Below, piece by piece: positions 1 through 5,693 of a stretch of DNA of 6,037 nucleotides. Origin of the DNA: Rhodanobacteraceae bacterium. GTDB lineage: Bacteria; Pseudomonadota; Gammaproteobacteria; Xanthomonadales; Rhodanobacteraceae. The notes beneath the pieces were generated by a model. It made no database searches, was not told where the DNA came from, and worked only from the letters and a program-made list of their open reading frames with translations. The translations under genes were made by a program, and so were the position numbers. The stretch lies in NCBI GenBank assembly GCA_025928735.1, contig JAICIW010000151.1, positions 1-6,037 on the forward strand, written 5' to 3'. How positions within the stretch are numbered: position 1 is the stretch's first letter; the number at the start of each line of letters is the position of its first letter.

Positions 1-426
1 CACGGCAGCGGCACCGACGGCTATCGCAACTACGGTCGCGAGCACGTGATCCGGATCGACGGCAAGCCGGACATCGCGGGTTCGTCCGATCCGATCTTCC
101 GTGGCGACGCCGCGAAGCACAATCCGGAAGACATGCTGGTGACTGCGCTCTCCACCTGCCACATGCTGGCCTACCTGCACGTCGCGACTCTCGCGGGTGT
201 CGTGGTGACGGCCTACACCGACACCGCCGAGGGCACCATGGTGACTGAAGGCAATGGCGGGCATTTCACGGAAGTGGTGCTGCACCCGGTGGTGACGGTC
301 ACGCCTGCGAGCGACCCCGCGAAAGCCGAAGCGGCCCACGCGGACGCGCATCACGCCTGCTTCGTCGCCGCATCCGTCAATTTTCCGGTGCGCTGTGAGC
401 CGCGCATCGTCGTCGAAACCGCCTGA
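1..426 (+). CDS. OsmC-family peroxide-reductase-like protein (5' truncated)
   Basis: The window opens inside this gene; 141 C-terminal codons are visible and the true start lies upstream, so the GTG at 46 is simply an internal Val. The OsmC/Ohr family consists of small cytosolic proteins that reduce organic hydroperoxides with a pair of cysteines. Both expected cysteines are present: one in a helix reading NPEDMLVTALSTCHMLAYLH (visible residue 53) and one in HHACFVAASVNFPV (visible residue 120). The spacing of 67 residues is close to that of the Cys pair in E. coli OsmC. The N-terminal part has the family's G-S-S-D-P-x-F-R-G-D stretch followed by a conserved N-P-E-D. A third cysteine sits near the C-terminus (residue 132). 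The stop is 20 bases before argG with no terminator between, so the two are probably co-transcribed. Its substrate and any tie to arginine synthesis are unknown. Confidence 0.88.
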   Translation, partial: HGSGTDGYRNYGREHVIRIDGKPDIAGSSDPIFRGDAAKHNPEDMLVTALSTCHMLAYLHVATLAGVVVTAYTDTAEGTMVTEGNGGHFTEVVLHPVVTVTPASDPAKAEAAHADAHHACFVAASVNFPVRCEPRIVVETA

Positions 427-446
427 ATCCAGCAGGACAACCCATC

Positions 447-1652
447 ATGAGCAAGGAAATCGTTCTCGCCTTTTCCGGCGGCCTCGACACCAGCTTCTGC
501 GTACCGTATCTCGCGGAGCGCGGCTGGGCCGTGCACACCGTGTTCGCCGACACCGGCGGCGTGGGCGAGGACGAGCGCGCGTACATCGAAGCGCGCGCGA
601 GGGAATTGGGTGTCGCTTCGCACGTCACGGTGGATGGCGGTCCGGCGTTGTGGGACCACTTCGTCAAGCCGTTCGTGTGGGCGGGCGAAGGCTACCAGGG
701 CCAGTATCCGTTGCTGGTTTCCGATCGCTATCTGATCGTCGAAGCCGCGCTCAAGCGCGCGGCCGAACTCGGCACCCGCGCGATCGCGCACGGCTGCACC
801 GGAATGGGCAACGACCAGGTGCGCTTTGATCTCACGGTGAAGGCGCTGGGCGATTTCGAGATCGTCGCGCCGATCCGCGAAATCCAGAAGGAACACACTG
901 CGGTACGGGCGTACGAGCAGGAGTACCTGGAGCAGCGCGGCTTCGATGTCCGCGCCAGGCAGCAGGTCTACACCATCAACGAAAACCTGCTCGGGGTGAC
1001 GCTTTCGGGTGGCGAAATCGATCGCTGGCAGACGCCCGGCGAAGAAGCACGCGGCTGGTGCAGGCCGCGCAGCGAATGGCCATCCGAACCGCTGCGGGTA
1101 AAGATCGGGTTTGCCGGGGGCGAGGCGCACACGTTGAATGGCGAACGCATCGTCGGACACATGCTGTTGGCGAGGTTGAACCAATTGTTCGCGAAGTACG
1201 GTGTCGGCCGCGGGCTCTACACCGGCGACACCACGATCGGCCTGAAGGGCCGCATCGTGTACGAAGCACCGGGCCTCGTCGCTTTGCTCATCGCGCATCG
1301 GGCGCTCGAGGAAGCCGTCCTGAGCAAACACCAGAACCGGTTCAAGCCGGAAGTCGCGCACAAGTGGGTGGAACTGGTGTACGAAGGCTTCTTCCACGAT
1401 CCGCTCAAGACGGATCTCGAAGCGTTTCTGGAGTCCAGCCAACGCTGCGTCGTGGGCGAAGTCACGCTGGAAACCTGCGGCGGTCGCGTGGATGCAGTCG
1501 CGGTCGATTCCGCCCACGTCCTCAATGCCAAGGGCGCGACCTACGCGCAGACCGCGGATTGGGGCGTCGCGGAAGCGGAAGGTTTCATCAAGCTGTACGG
1601 CATGAGTTCCACGCTGTGGGCCGAGGTCAATCGCAAGGCGGCCAAGGACTGA
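447..1652 (+). CDS. argG: argininosuccinate synthase (Xanthomonas-type)
   Basis: Cytosolic enzyme joining citrulline and aspartate with ATP, giving argininosuccinate, AMP and PPi: the penultimate step to arginine. The 401-residue protein starts with the N-type ATP pyrophosphatase P-loop SGGLDTS (residues 10-16). It carries the family block AHGCTGMGNDQVRF (114-127), which contributes to nucleotide and substrate binding, followed by APIRE, a TINENLLG stretch (176-183) and the multimerisation-domain segments YTGDTTIGLKGR and HQNRFKP. As I recall it, the wording matches the divergent Xanthomonadales clade better than E. coli ArgG. The ATG at 447 has an AGGA Shine-Dalgarno at 434-437, nine bases upstream, and puts the P-loop at the usual distance from the N-terminus. 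The stop is five bases before the GNAT gene, so it is very likely part of one mRNA with the genes downstream. No in-frame damage is seen. Confidence 0.97.
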   Translation: MSKEIVLAFSGGLDTSFCVPYLAERGWAVHTVFADTGGVGEDERAYIEARARELGVASHVTVDGGPALWDHFVKPFVWAGEGYQGQYPLLVSDRYLIVEAALKRAAELGTRAIAHGCTGMGNDQVRFDLTVKALGDFEIVAPIREIQKEHTAVRAYEQEYLEQRGFDVRARQQVYTINENLLGVTLSGGEIDRWQTPGEEARGWCRPRSEWPSEPLRVKIGFAGGEAHTLNGERIVGHMLLARLNQLFAKYGVGRGLYTGDTTIGLKGRIVYEAPGLVALLIAHRALEEAVLSKHQNRFKPEVAHKWVELVYEGFFHDPLKTDLEAFLESSQRCVVGEVTLETCGGRVDAVAVDSAHVLNAKGATYAQTADWGVAEAEGFIKLYGMSSTLWAEVNRKAAKD

Positions 1653-1657
1653 TCCGG

Positions 1658-2098
1658 ATGGGTATCTTTCAGATCACCACGGACAAGCGTCGGCTCGACA
1701 TCGACGTGATCTACCGCTTCCTGTGCAACGAGGCCTATTGGAGCCGCGGCATCCCGCGCGAGGTGGTGGAGCGTGCCATCGAGGGTTCGCTGTGTTTCGG
1801 CGGCTATCTGGATGGGCGCCAAGTGGCATTCGCGCGGGTGGTCACCGATGGCGCCACCTTCGGTTATCTCGCGGACGTGTTCGTGGTGCCGGCGCATCGC
1901 GGGCAGGGCCATGCCAAAACCCTGATGGCGGCGATCATGGCGCACCCGCGACTGCAAGGGCTTCGCCGCTTCAGCCTTGCCACCAGTGACGCGCACGGAT
2001 TGTATGCAGGCTTCGGTTTTGCTGCTCCCGCGTCGCCACGATCCTTGATGGAAAGGCTCGATCCGGATATCTACACCCGGACGCCGGACCAGCCATGA
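1658..2098 (+). CDS. GNAT-family N-acetyltransferase, substrate unknown
   Basis: A 146-residue single-domain GNAT protein. The acetyl-CoA loop (motif A) is visible as FVVPAHRGQGHAKTL, with R-G-Q-G-H-A at residues 81-86 fitting Q/R-x-x-G-x-G/A; strand beta4 (YLADVFVV) precedes it. The C-terminal D-A-H-G-L-Y-A-x-F-G-F (residues 111-121) is the usual motif B area with a candidate general-acid Tyr116. I chose the ATG at 1658 because AAGGA (1644-1648, inside the argG 3' end) lies nine bases upstream and the GNAT fold begins right after; the frame is open further upstream only as an overlap of argG. The start is five bases after the argG stop, and the stop overlaps the argE start in ATGA (2095-2098), so translation is probably coupled on both sides. 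The operon position suggests a role around acetylated arginine intermediates, but ArgB already carries a synthase domain. I do not know its substrate. Confidence 0.92.
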   Translation: MGIFQITTDKRRLDIDVIYRFLCNEAYWSRGIPREVVERAIEGSLCFGGYLDGRQVAFARVVTDGATFGYLADVFVVPAHRGQGHAKTLMAAIMAHPRLQGLRRFSLATSDAHGLYAGFGFAAPASPRSLMERLDPDIYTRTPDQP

Positions 2099-3189
2099 AC
2101 GCGCTCCTCCATCAGACCTTGGCGCAATTGAAGGCGTTGGTCGGCTTCGACACGCGCAATCCGCCGCGCGCGATCGGCACGGGCGGGATCTTCGATTACC
2201 TGCGCGCGCAATTGCCGGGCTTTGATATCGCGGTAAGCGATCACGAGGCGGGGGCGGTCAGCCTGTTTGCCGTGCGCGGCCAGCCGAAGCTGCTGTTCAA
2301 CGTGCACCTCGACACCGTGCCGGATTCGCCGCGATGGAGTGCCAATCCGTTCGATTTGCGCGTGGATGGAGATCGCGCCATCGGGCTTGGCGCTTGCGAC
2401 ATCAAGGGTGCGGCGGCGGCACTGCTTGCGGCGACCAACGCATCGGGCGGTGACATGGCACTGCTGTTCACCACCGACGAGGAAGGCGCCGATCCGCGTT
2501 GCGTTCGCGCATTTCTGGAAAGCCGGTCGGCATTCGCGAAAGTCATTGTCGCGGAACCCACACGCTGCAAGGCCGTGCTCGCGCACCGCGGCATCCAGTC
2601 GGTGCGCGCGCGGTTCGAAGGCCGTGCGGGTCATGCATCGGCCGCGCAGAGGCCGACCGATAGCGCACTTCATCAGGCGGTGCGTTGGAGCGCAGCAGCC
2701 CTGGATTTCGCCGAATCGCGGTCGCAGGAGAGCTTCGGTGGATTGCAGGGCATGCGGTTCAATCTCGGCCGCATCGAGGGCGGCATCAAGGCCAATGTGA
2801 TCGCGCCAGAGGCGGAACTCCGTTTCGGAATGCGTCCGCTTCCGTCGGTAAATATGGACGATCTGCTGGAAGACCTGCGCACGCTTGTCGAACCTGCCCC
2901 CGCGGCCTTCGAAGAAACTTTCCGCGGACCGCCGTTGCCTGCGAATGCGGCCGATGCGGAACAGTGCCTGCGCGAGGCACGCGCGCTCGCGCAGAGTCTG
3001 GACATTCCGGTCGGCGATGCCGTCGACTTCTGGACCGAGGCCGCGCTGTTTTCCAAGGCCGGTTGCACGACCTTCGTGTACGGGCCGGGCGACATCGCGC
3101 AGGCGCACAGCGCCGACGAATGGGTGTCGCTGGATGAACTCGAAGCTGCGGCACGAACGTATCTGCGAATCACGGAGAAATCGTCATGA
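2095..3189 (+). CDS. argE: N-acetyl-L-citrulline (or N-acetylornithine) deacetylase, M20 family
   Basis: Zinc-dependent cytosolic M20 deacetylase of 364 residues that, in the Xanthomonas relatives it resembles, hydrolyses N-acetyl-L-citrulline to citrulline and acetate. Candidate metal and catalytic residues all fall in their family motifs: NVHLDTVP (His71, Asp73), GACDIKGA (Asp102, shared ligand), TTDEEG (Glu129 as base, Glu130), AEPT (Glu154) and the C-terminal QAHSADE (His338). The dimerisation lid runs from about residue 165 to 275 and contains GRAGHA (His180). VDFWTEAALFS and VYGPGDIAQAH are characteristic of the Xanthomonadales branch, as I remember those sequences. The start overlaps the GNAT stop by ATGA; only a weak GGAC lies upstream, which fits reinitiation by coupled ribosomes. 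The choice of acetylcitrulline over acetylornithine is inferred from clade and pathway context, because the transcarbamylase that would settle it is outside the window. Confidence 0.93.
   Translation: MNALLHQTLAQLKALVGFDTRNPPRAIGTGGIFDYLRAQLPGFDIAVSDHEAGAVSLFAVRGQPKLLFNVHLDTVPDSPRWSANPFDLRVDGDRAIGLGACDIKGAAAALLAATNASGGDMALLFTTDEEGADPRCVRAFLESRSAFAKVIVAEPTRCKAVLAHRGIQSVRARFEGRAGHASAAQRPTDSALHQAVRWSAAALDFAESRSQESFGGLQGMRFNLGRIEGGIKANVIAPEAELRFGMRPLPSVNMDDLLEDLRTLVEPAPAAFEETFRGPPLPANAADAEQCLREARALAQSLDIPVGDAVDFWTEAALFSKAGCTTFVYGPGDIAQAHSADEWVSLDELEAAARTYLRITEKSS
3174..3178 (+). promoter_or_regulatory. strong Shine-Dalgarno for the ATG at 3186
   Basis: GGAGA lies seven bases before the ATG at 3186, within the last codons of argE. 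It is at least as strong as the ribosome sites of argG and GNAT. It does not serve argB, whose start is more than 100 bases away in another frame, so its presence argues that the short ORF at 3186 is translated. Confidence 0.55.
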
Positions 3190-3275
3190 ACCGTTTTGCC
3201 ATCGAAACTGCAGGTGCGGAATTGGACGCAACCGTGCGACCCCATCGGAGGTCGCTTCCGGTGGTCCACGCGTGA
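3186..3275 (+). CDS. possible 29-residue bridging/leader ORF between argE and argB
   Basis: A short ORF whose ATG overlaps the argE stop as ATGA (3186-3189), with a good GGAGA site seven bases upstream. Its predicted peptide begins MNRFAIETAGAELD and ends RSLPVVHA; no signal peptide, membrane segment or known domain is visible. Four of 29 residues are Arg, three of them packed in R-P-H-R-R (residues 18-22) and written with CGA, CGG and AGG. The stop TGA (3273-3275) overlaps the argB Shine-Dalgarno, so ribosomes finishing here would be placed to start argB. Evidence for a real gene is start context and position only: 17 of its 28 sense codons after ATG end in G or C, which looks lower than in the neighbours. 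It may be a leader peptide, a coupling device, a microprotein, or chance. I do not recognise it. Confidence 0.4.
   Translation: MNRFAIETAGAELDATVRPHRRSLPVVHA
3236..3255 (+). promoter_or_regulatory. GC-rich hairpin inside the short ORF upstream of argB
   Basis: GCGACC (3236-3241) and GGTCGC (3250-3255) are perfect complements, forming a six-pair stem with an eight-base loop. The stem and loop cover exactly the Arg-rich codons of the short ORF, so a ribosome paused there would cover or open it. No run of T follows, so it is not an intrinsic terminator. Six pairs can arise by chance in GC-rich DNA. Confidence 0.35.
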
Positions 3276-3278
3276 GGA
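3274..3278 (+). promoter_or_regulatory. Shine-Dalgarno deciding the argB start
   Basis: GAGGA lies ten bases before the ATG at 3289 and overlaps the TGA that ends the short upstream ORF. It supports 3289 as the argB start rather than the in-frame TTG at 3196 or GTG at 3214, which have no comparable site and would add residues unlike the family. Confidence 0.7.
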
Positions 3279-3290
3279 TGCCATCGGCAT
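3278..3290 (+). promoter_or_regulatory. small hairpin enclosing the argB start codon
   Basis: ATGCC (3278-3282) pairs perfectly with GGCAT (3286-3290) around an ATC loop, so the first two bases of the argB ATG (3289-3291) lie in the stem, directly behind the GAGGA site. A ribosome ending translation at 3275 would have this region in its footprint and could melt it. The stem is short and its stability is unproven. Confidence 0.35.
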
Positions 3291-4617
3291 GAGCGAAGTA
3301 CGCAACACCATCGTGCGCCTGCTGTCGGCGATGGGCAGCGCGCGGGAAGTCCAGCAGTACCTGAAACGTTTTTCGCAACTGGATGCGAAGCGTTTTGCCG
3401 TCGTGAAGGTCGGCGGTGCAGTGCTGCGGGATGATTTGACCGAGCTTGCCTCGTCGCTGACGTTCCTGCAGCGCGTCGGTCTGACGCCAATCGTGGTGCA
3501 CGGCGCCGGTCCGCAGCTCGACGATGAACTCACGAAAGCGGGCATCGAAAAGCGCACGGTGAACGGTCTGCGCGTGACGCCGCCGCAGGCGCTCGGCATC
3601 GTGCGGCGGGTGTTCCATCAGCAGAATCTCGCGCTGGTCGATGCCTTGCACGCGATGGATACACGCGCGACCTCGGTGGTGTCCGGCGTGTTCGCCGCGG
3701 ACTGGCTGGATCGCGCGAACTGCGGACTGGTCGGCAAGGTCAAGCGCATCGAACTTGCGCCCATCGAGGCGAGCCTGCGCATGGGTTCGATTCCGATCCT
3801 CGCCAGTCTTGGCGAAACCGACGAGGGCCAGATCCTCAACGTCAACGCCGACTTCGCGGCCAACGAACTGGTGCGGGTGCTGCAGCCCTACAAGATCGTA
3901 TTCCTGACCGGCACGGGCGGTTTGCTGGATGGCGCCGGCAAGGTCATCGACTCGATCAACCTGTCGACCGAATATGAACCCCTGATGGCGCAGCCGTGGG
4001 TGAGCGGCGGCATGCGGCTGAAGCTTGAGCAGATCGCGGACGTATTGCGCGACCTGCCGTCGGCATCGTCTGTGTCGATCACGCGGCCGTCCGAACTGGC
4101 CAAGGAACTGTTCACCCACAAGGGATCCGGCACGCTGGTGCGTCGCGGCGAGAAGGTGCTGCGGTTCGATTCGTGGGAGGGTGTCGACAAGGATCGGATG
4201 CGCGCGTTGATCGATTCCAGCTTCGCGCCGCGTCATCTGGCGGCCGACTACTTCGAGCGCATCCGGCCGTACCGCATTTACGTCAGCGAAAATTACCGTA
4301 CCGCAATGATCCTGACGCTGGAAGATGTCGACAAAGGGCAGGGCGTGCCCTATCTCGACAAGTTTGCAGTACTCGAGGATGCGCAAGGCGAAGGCCTTGG
4401 ACGTGCGGTTTGGCAGGTCATGCACGCGGAGAACCCGCAACTGTTCTGGCGTTCCCGTCACGGCAACCGCATCAACGCGTTCTATCACGAGCAGTCGGAC
4501 GGCTGCTTCAAGGCGCCGACGTTCAAGGTTTTCTGGTACGGCCTCGGCGCCGATTTCAAGACGATCGAACGCTGCGTGGCGCATTGCGTGCAGCGGCGGC
4601 CAAGCCTCATCGATTGA
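3289..4617 (+). CDS. argB: bifunctional N-acetylglutamate kinase / N-acetylglutamate synthase fusion
   Basis: This 442-residue protein joins the first two steps of arginine synthesis. Residues 1 to about 283 form an amino-acid kinase domain: VVKVGGAVL (Lys40), HGAGPQLD (71-78), NGLRVT (92-97), NVNADFAANE (185-194), FLTGTGGLLD (205-214) and FTHKGSGT (275-282). Its mobile N-terminal helix (about residues 5-30, TIVRLLSAMGSAREVQQYLKR without the last residue) is of the type used for arginine feedback in hexameric NAGK. Residues from about 285 to 442 form a GNAT domain of the vertebrate-like synthase class: YVSENYRTAMIL, YLDKFAVLEDAQGEGLGRAVW with the acetyl-CoA loop Q-G-E-G-L-G (366-371), then FWRSR (386-390) and FKVFWYGL. 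The length fits Xanthomonas NAGS/K proteins. Start 3289 is chosen for its GAGGA site and family length. A gap of 99 bases separates it from argE; argC follows after one base. Confidence 0.95.
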   Translation: MSEVRNTIVRLLSAMGSAREVQQYLKRFSQLDAKRFAVVKVGGAVLRDDLTELASSLTFLQRVGLTPIVVHGAGPQLDDELTKAGIEKRTVNGLRVTPPQALGIVRRVFHQQNLALVDALHAMDTRATSVVSGVFAADWLDRANCGLVGKVKRIELAPIEASLRMGSIPILASLGETDEGQILNVNADFAANELVRVLQPYKIVFLTGTGGLLDGAGKVIDSINLSTEYEPLMAQPWVSGGMRLKLEQIADVLRDLPSASSVSITRPSELAKELFTHKGSGTLVRRGEKVLRFDSWEGVDKDRMRALIDSSFAPRHLAADYFERIRPYRIYVSENYRTAMILTLEDVDKGQGVPYLDKFAVLEDAQGEGLGRAVWQVMHAENPQLFWRSRHGNRINAFYHEQSDGCFKAPTFKVFWYGLGADFKTIERCVAHCVQRRPSLID

Positions 4618-4618
4618 C

Positions 4619-5605
4619 ATGGAAACATCCGTGAAGACAGTAGGTATTGTTGGTGCGCGGGGGCATACGGGCGCCGAACTGATCCGCTTGATCGCGGCGC
4701 ATCCGTCGCTGGATCTCGCATTCGTTTCCTCGCGCGAGCTGGACGGGCAGCGTGTCGATGCCCACAACGATGCGTACGCCGGCGATTTGCGTTACGAAAA
4801 CCTCGATCCGCCAACCGTCGCTGCCCGCCAGGTGGATGTCGTGATCCTCGCGCTGCCGAACGGCAAGGCAGCCGCATTCGTGCAGGCCATCGACGCGGCG
4901 GCGCCCCAGACGCTGATCGTCGATTTGTCGGCCGACCATCGCTTCGATGGAAGGTGGTACTACGGGTTGCCTGAACTCACGCGCGGCAAATGGCACGGCG
5001 AGCGCCGCATCAGCAATCCGGGCTGCTACGCGACCGCGATCGAGTTGGCGGTCGCGCCCGTGAAGGACTTGCTGGCCGCGCCGCCGGTCTGTTTCGGCGT
5101 CTCGGGGTATTCGGGCGCGGGCACCACGCCTTCGGACAAGAACGATCCGGAGAAACTTCGGGGCAACCTGATGCCGTATGCATTGACGGGGCACGTCCAC
5201 GAAAGGGAAGCCTCCTTCCAACTCGGCCTGCCCGTCGAGTTCATGCCGCACGTCGCGCCGCACTTTCGCGGCCTCACGGTGACGACCAATCTGTATCTGT
5301 CGCGCGCGCTGAAGCGGGACGAGGTGCTGACGCGCTTTCGGGATGCATACGGGGATGAGAAGCTCGTGCGTGTCGTGGACGAGCCGCCGTGGGTCAGTCG
5401 GGTCGCGGGCCGGCATCATGCGGAAATTGGCGGATTCGCATTGTCCGCCGATGGCCGGCGCGTGGTGATCGTGGCGACGCTGGACAACCTGCTGAAGGGC
5501 GCGGCGACGCAGGCGATGCAGAACATCAACATCGCACTTGGCTTCGACGAATACATGGCCATACCGCTTGAAACCCCTCTCCCTTCGGGAGAGGGGCAGG
5601 GGTGA
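4619..5605 (+). CDS. argC: N-acetyl-gamma-glutamyl-phosphate reductase
   Basis: NADPH-dependent cytosolic enzyme that reduces N-acetylglutamyl phosphate to N-acetylglutamate semialdehyde. The 328-residue protein opens with the Rossmann motif GIVGARGHTGAEL (9-21), has SNPGCYATA with the nucleophile Cys136, the SGYSGAGTTPSDKN block (162-175), HVHERE (192-197, conserved catalytic-region histidines), and FMPHVAPHFRG (208-218); VVIVATLDNLLKGAATQAMQN closes the fold. The ATG at 4619 follows the argB stop by one base and has no clear Shine-Dalgarno, suggesting coupling; an in-frame GTG at 4631 behind GGAAA (4621-4625) is a credible alternative removing four residues. The family normally ends near the residues F-D-E-Y-M-A-I-P. 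Here the frame runs on into a REP-like palindrome, adding T-P-L-P-S-G-E-G-Q-G (319-328), and the stop itself is the TGA in the repeat's TGAGGG. Confidence 0.96.
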   Translation: METSVKTVGIVGARGHTGAELIRLIAAHPSLDLAFVSSRELDGQRVDAHNDAYAGDLRYENLDPPTVAARQVDVVILALPNGKAAAFVQAIDAAAPQTLIVDLSADHRFDGRWYYGLPELTRGKWHGERRISNPGCYATAIELAVAPVKDLLAAPPVCFGVSGYSGAGTTPSDKNDPEKLRGNLMPYALTGHVHEREASFQLGLPVEFMPHVAPHFRGLTVTTNLYLSRALKRDEVLTRFRDAYGDEKLVRVVDEPPWVSRVAGRHHAEIGGFALSADGRRVVIVATLDNLLKGAATQAMQNINIALGFDEYMAIPLETPLPSGEGQG

Positions 5606-5609
5606 GGGT
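5574..5609 (+). repeat. REP-like palindromic element, copy A (overlaps the argC 3' end)
   Basis: A perfect ten-pair stem, CCCCTCTCCC (5574-5583) with GGGAGAGGGG (5587-5596) and a TTC loop, followed by CAGGGG and a TGAGGGT tail (5603-5609). The same architecture, stem then TGAGGGT, recurs in the opposite direction 33 bases downstream. Elements of this look are widely scattered between genes in Xanthomonadales and other gammaproteobacteria. No T tract follows, so it is not a classic terminator, though the RNA hairpin could protect the upstream message. It encodes the last residues and stop of ArgC. Confidence 0.8.
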
Positions 5610-5642
5610 CCGCCCTTCACACGCACTTTCACAGAATCCCGA

Positions 5643-5687
5643 ACCCTCATCCGGCGCTTTGCGCCACCTTCTCCCGGAGGGAGAAGG
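5643..5687 (-). repeat. REP-like palindromic element, copy B (inverted partner)
   Basis: Read on the - strand this repeats copy A: CCTTCTCCC (complement of 5679-5687), a three-base loop, GGGAGAAGG, then the TGAGGGT tail (complement of 5643-5649). The nine-pair stem is perfect. Unlike copy A it has an extra five-pair hairpin between stem and tail, GGCGC (5653-5657) and GCGCC (5661-5665) around TTT. The two tails face each other as an exact seven-base inverted repeat (5603-5609 with 5643-5649), so the pair resembles a BIME-type composite. It fills most of the argC-argH gap and ends seven bases before the argH Shine-Dalgarno. Confidence 0.8.
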
Positions 5688-5693
5688 CACAGC

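Noticed and set aside
427..446. Promoter or ArgR-type operator before argG
   Set aside because: The gap is only 20 bases and holds just the argG ribosome site; no convincing -35/-10 or operator palindrome is visible.
351..1517. 388-codon open frame on the - strand opposite argG
   Set aside because: It is the shadow of a well-supported gene with conserved motifs on the other strand; its translation is Arg/Ala/His/Asp-rich with no recognisable domain. Long antisense frames are expected in GC-rich coding DNA.
1058..1657. 200-codon in-frame extension upstream of the GNAT start
   Set aside because: It overlaps argG in another frame, gives Arg-rich sequence without motifs, and the ATG at 1658 has its own Shine-Dalgarno.
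2071..3108. 345-codon open frame on the - strand opposite argE
   Set aside because: Same kind of antisense shadow; no domain, and argE has all its M20 metal-site motifs on the + strand.
3196..3288. TTG start for argB that would add 31 residues
   Set aside because: No Shine-Dalgarno, added residues resemble no NAGK N-terminus, and the ATG at 3289 has GAGGA and gives the family length.
3184..4767. 527-codon open frame on the - strand opposite argB and the argC start
   Set aside because: Striking length, but it covers a complete NAGK/NAGS gene, spans a gene junction and shows no family motif.
5574..5596. Intrinsic terminator after argC
   Set aside because: The stem is strong, but it is followed by CAGGGG rather than a T run, lies within the argC frame, and is part of a REP-like repeat; argH continues the operon beyond it.
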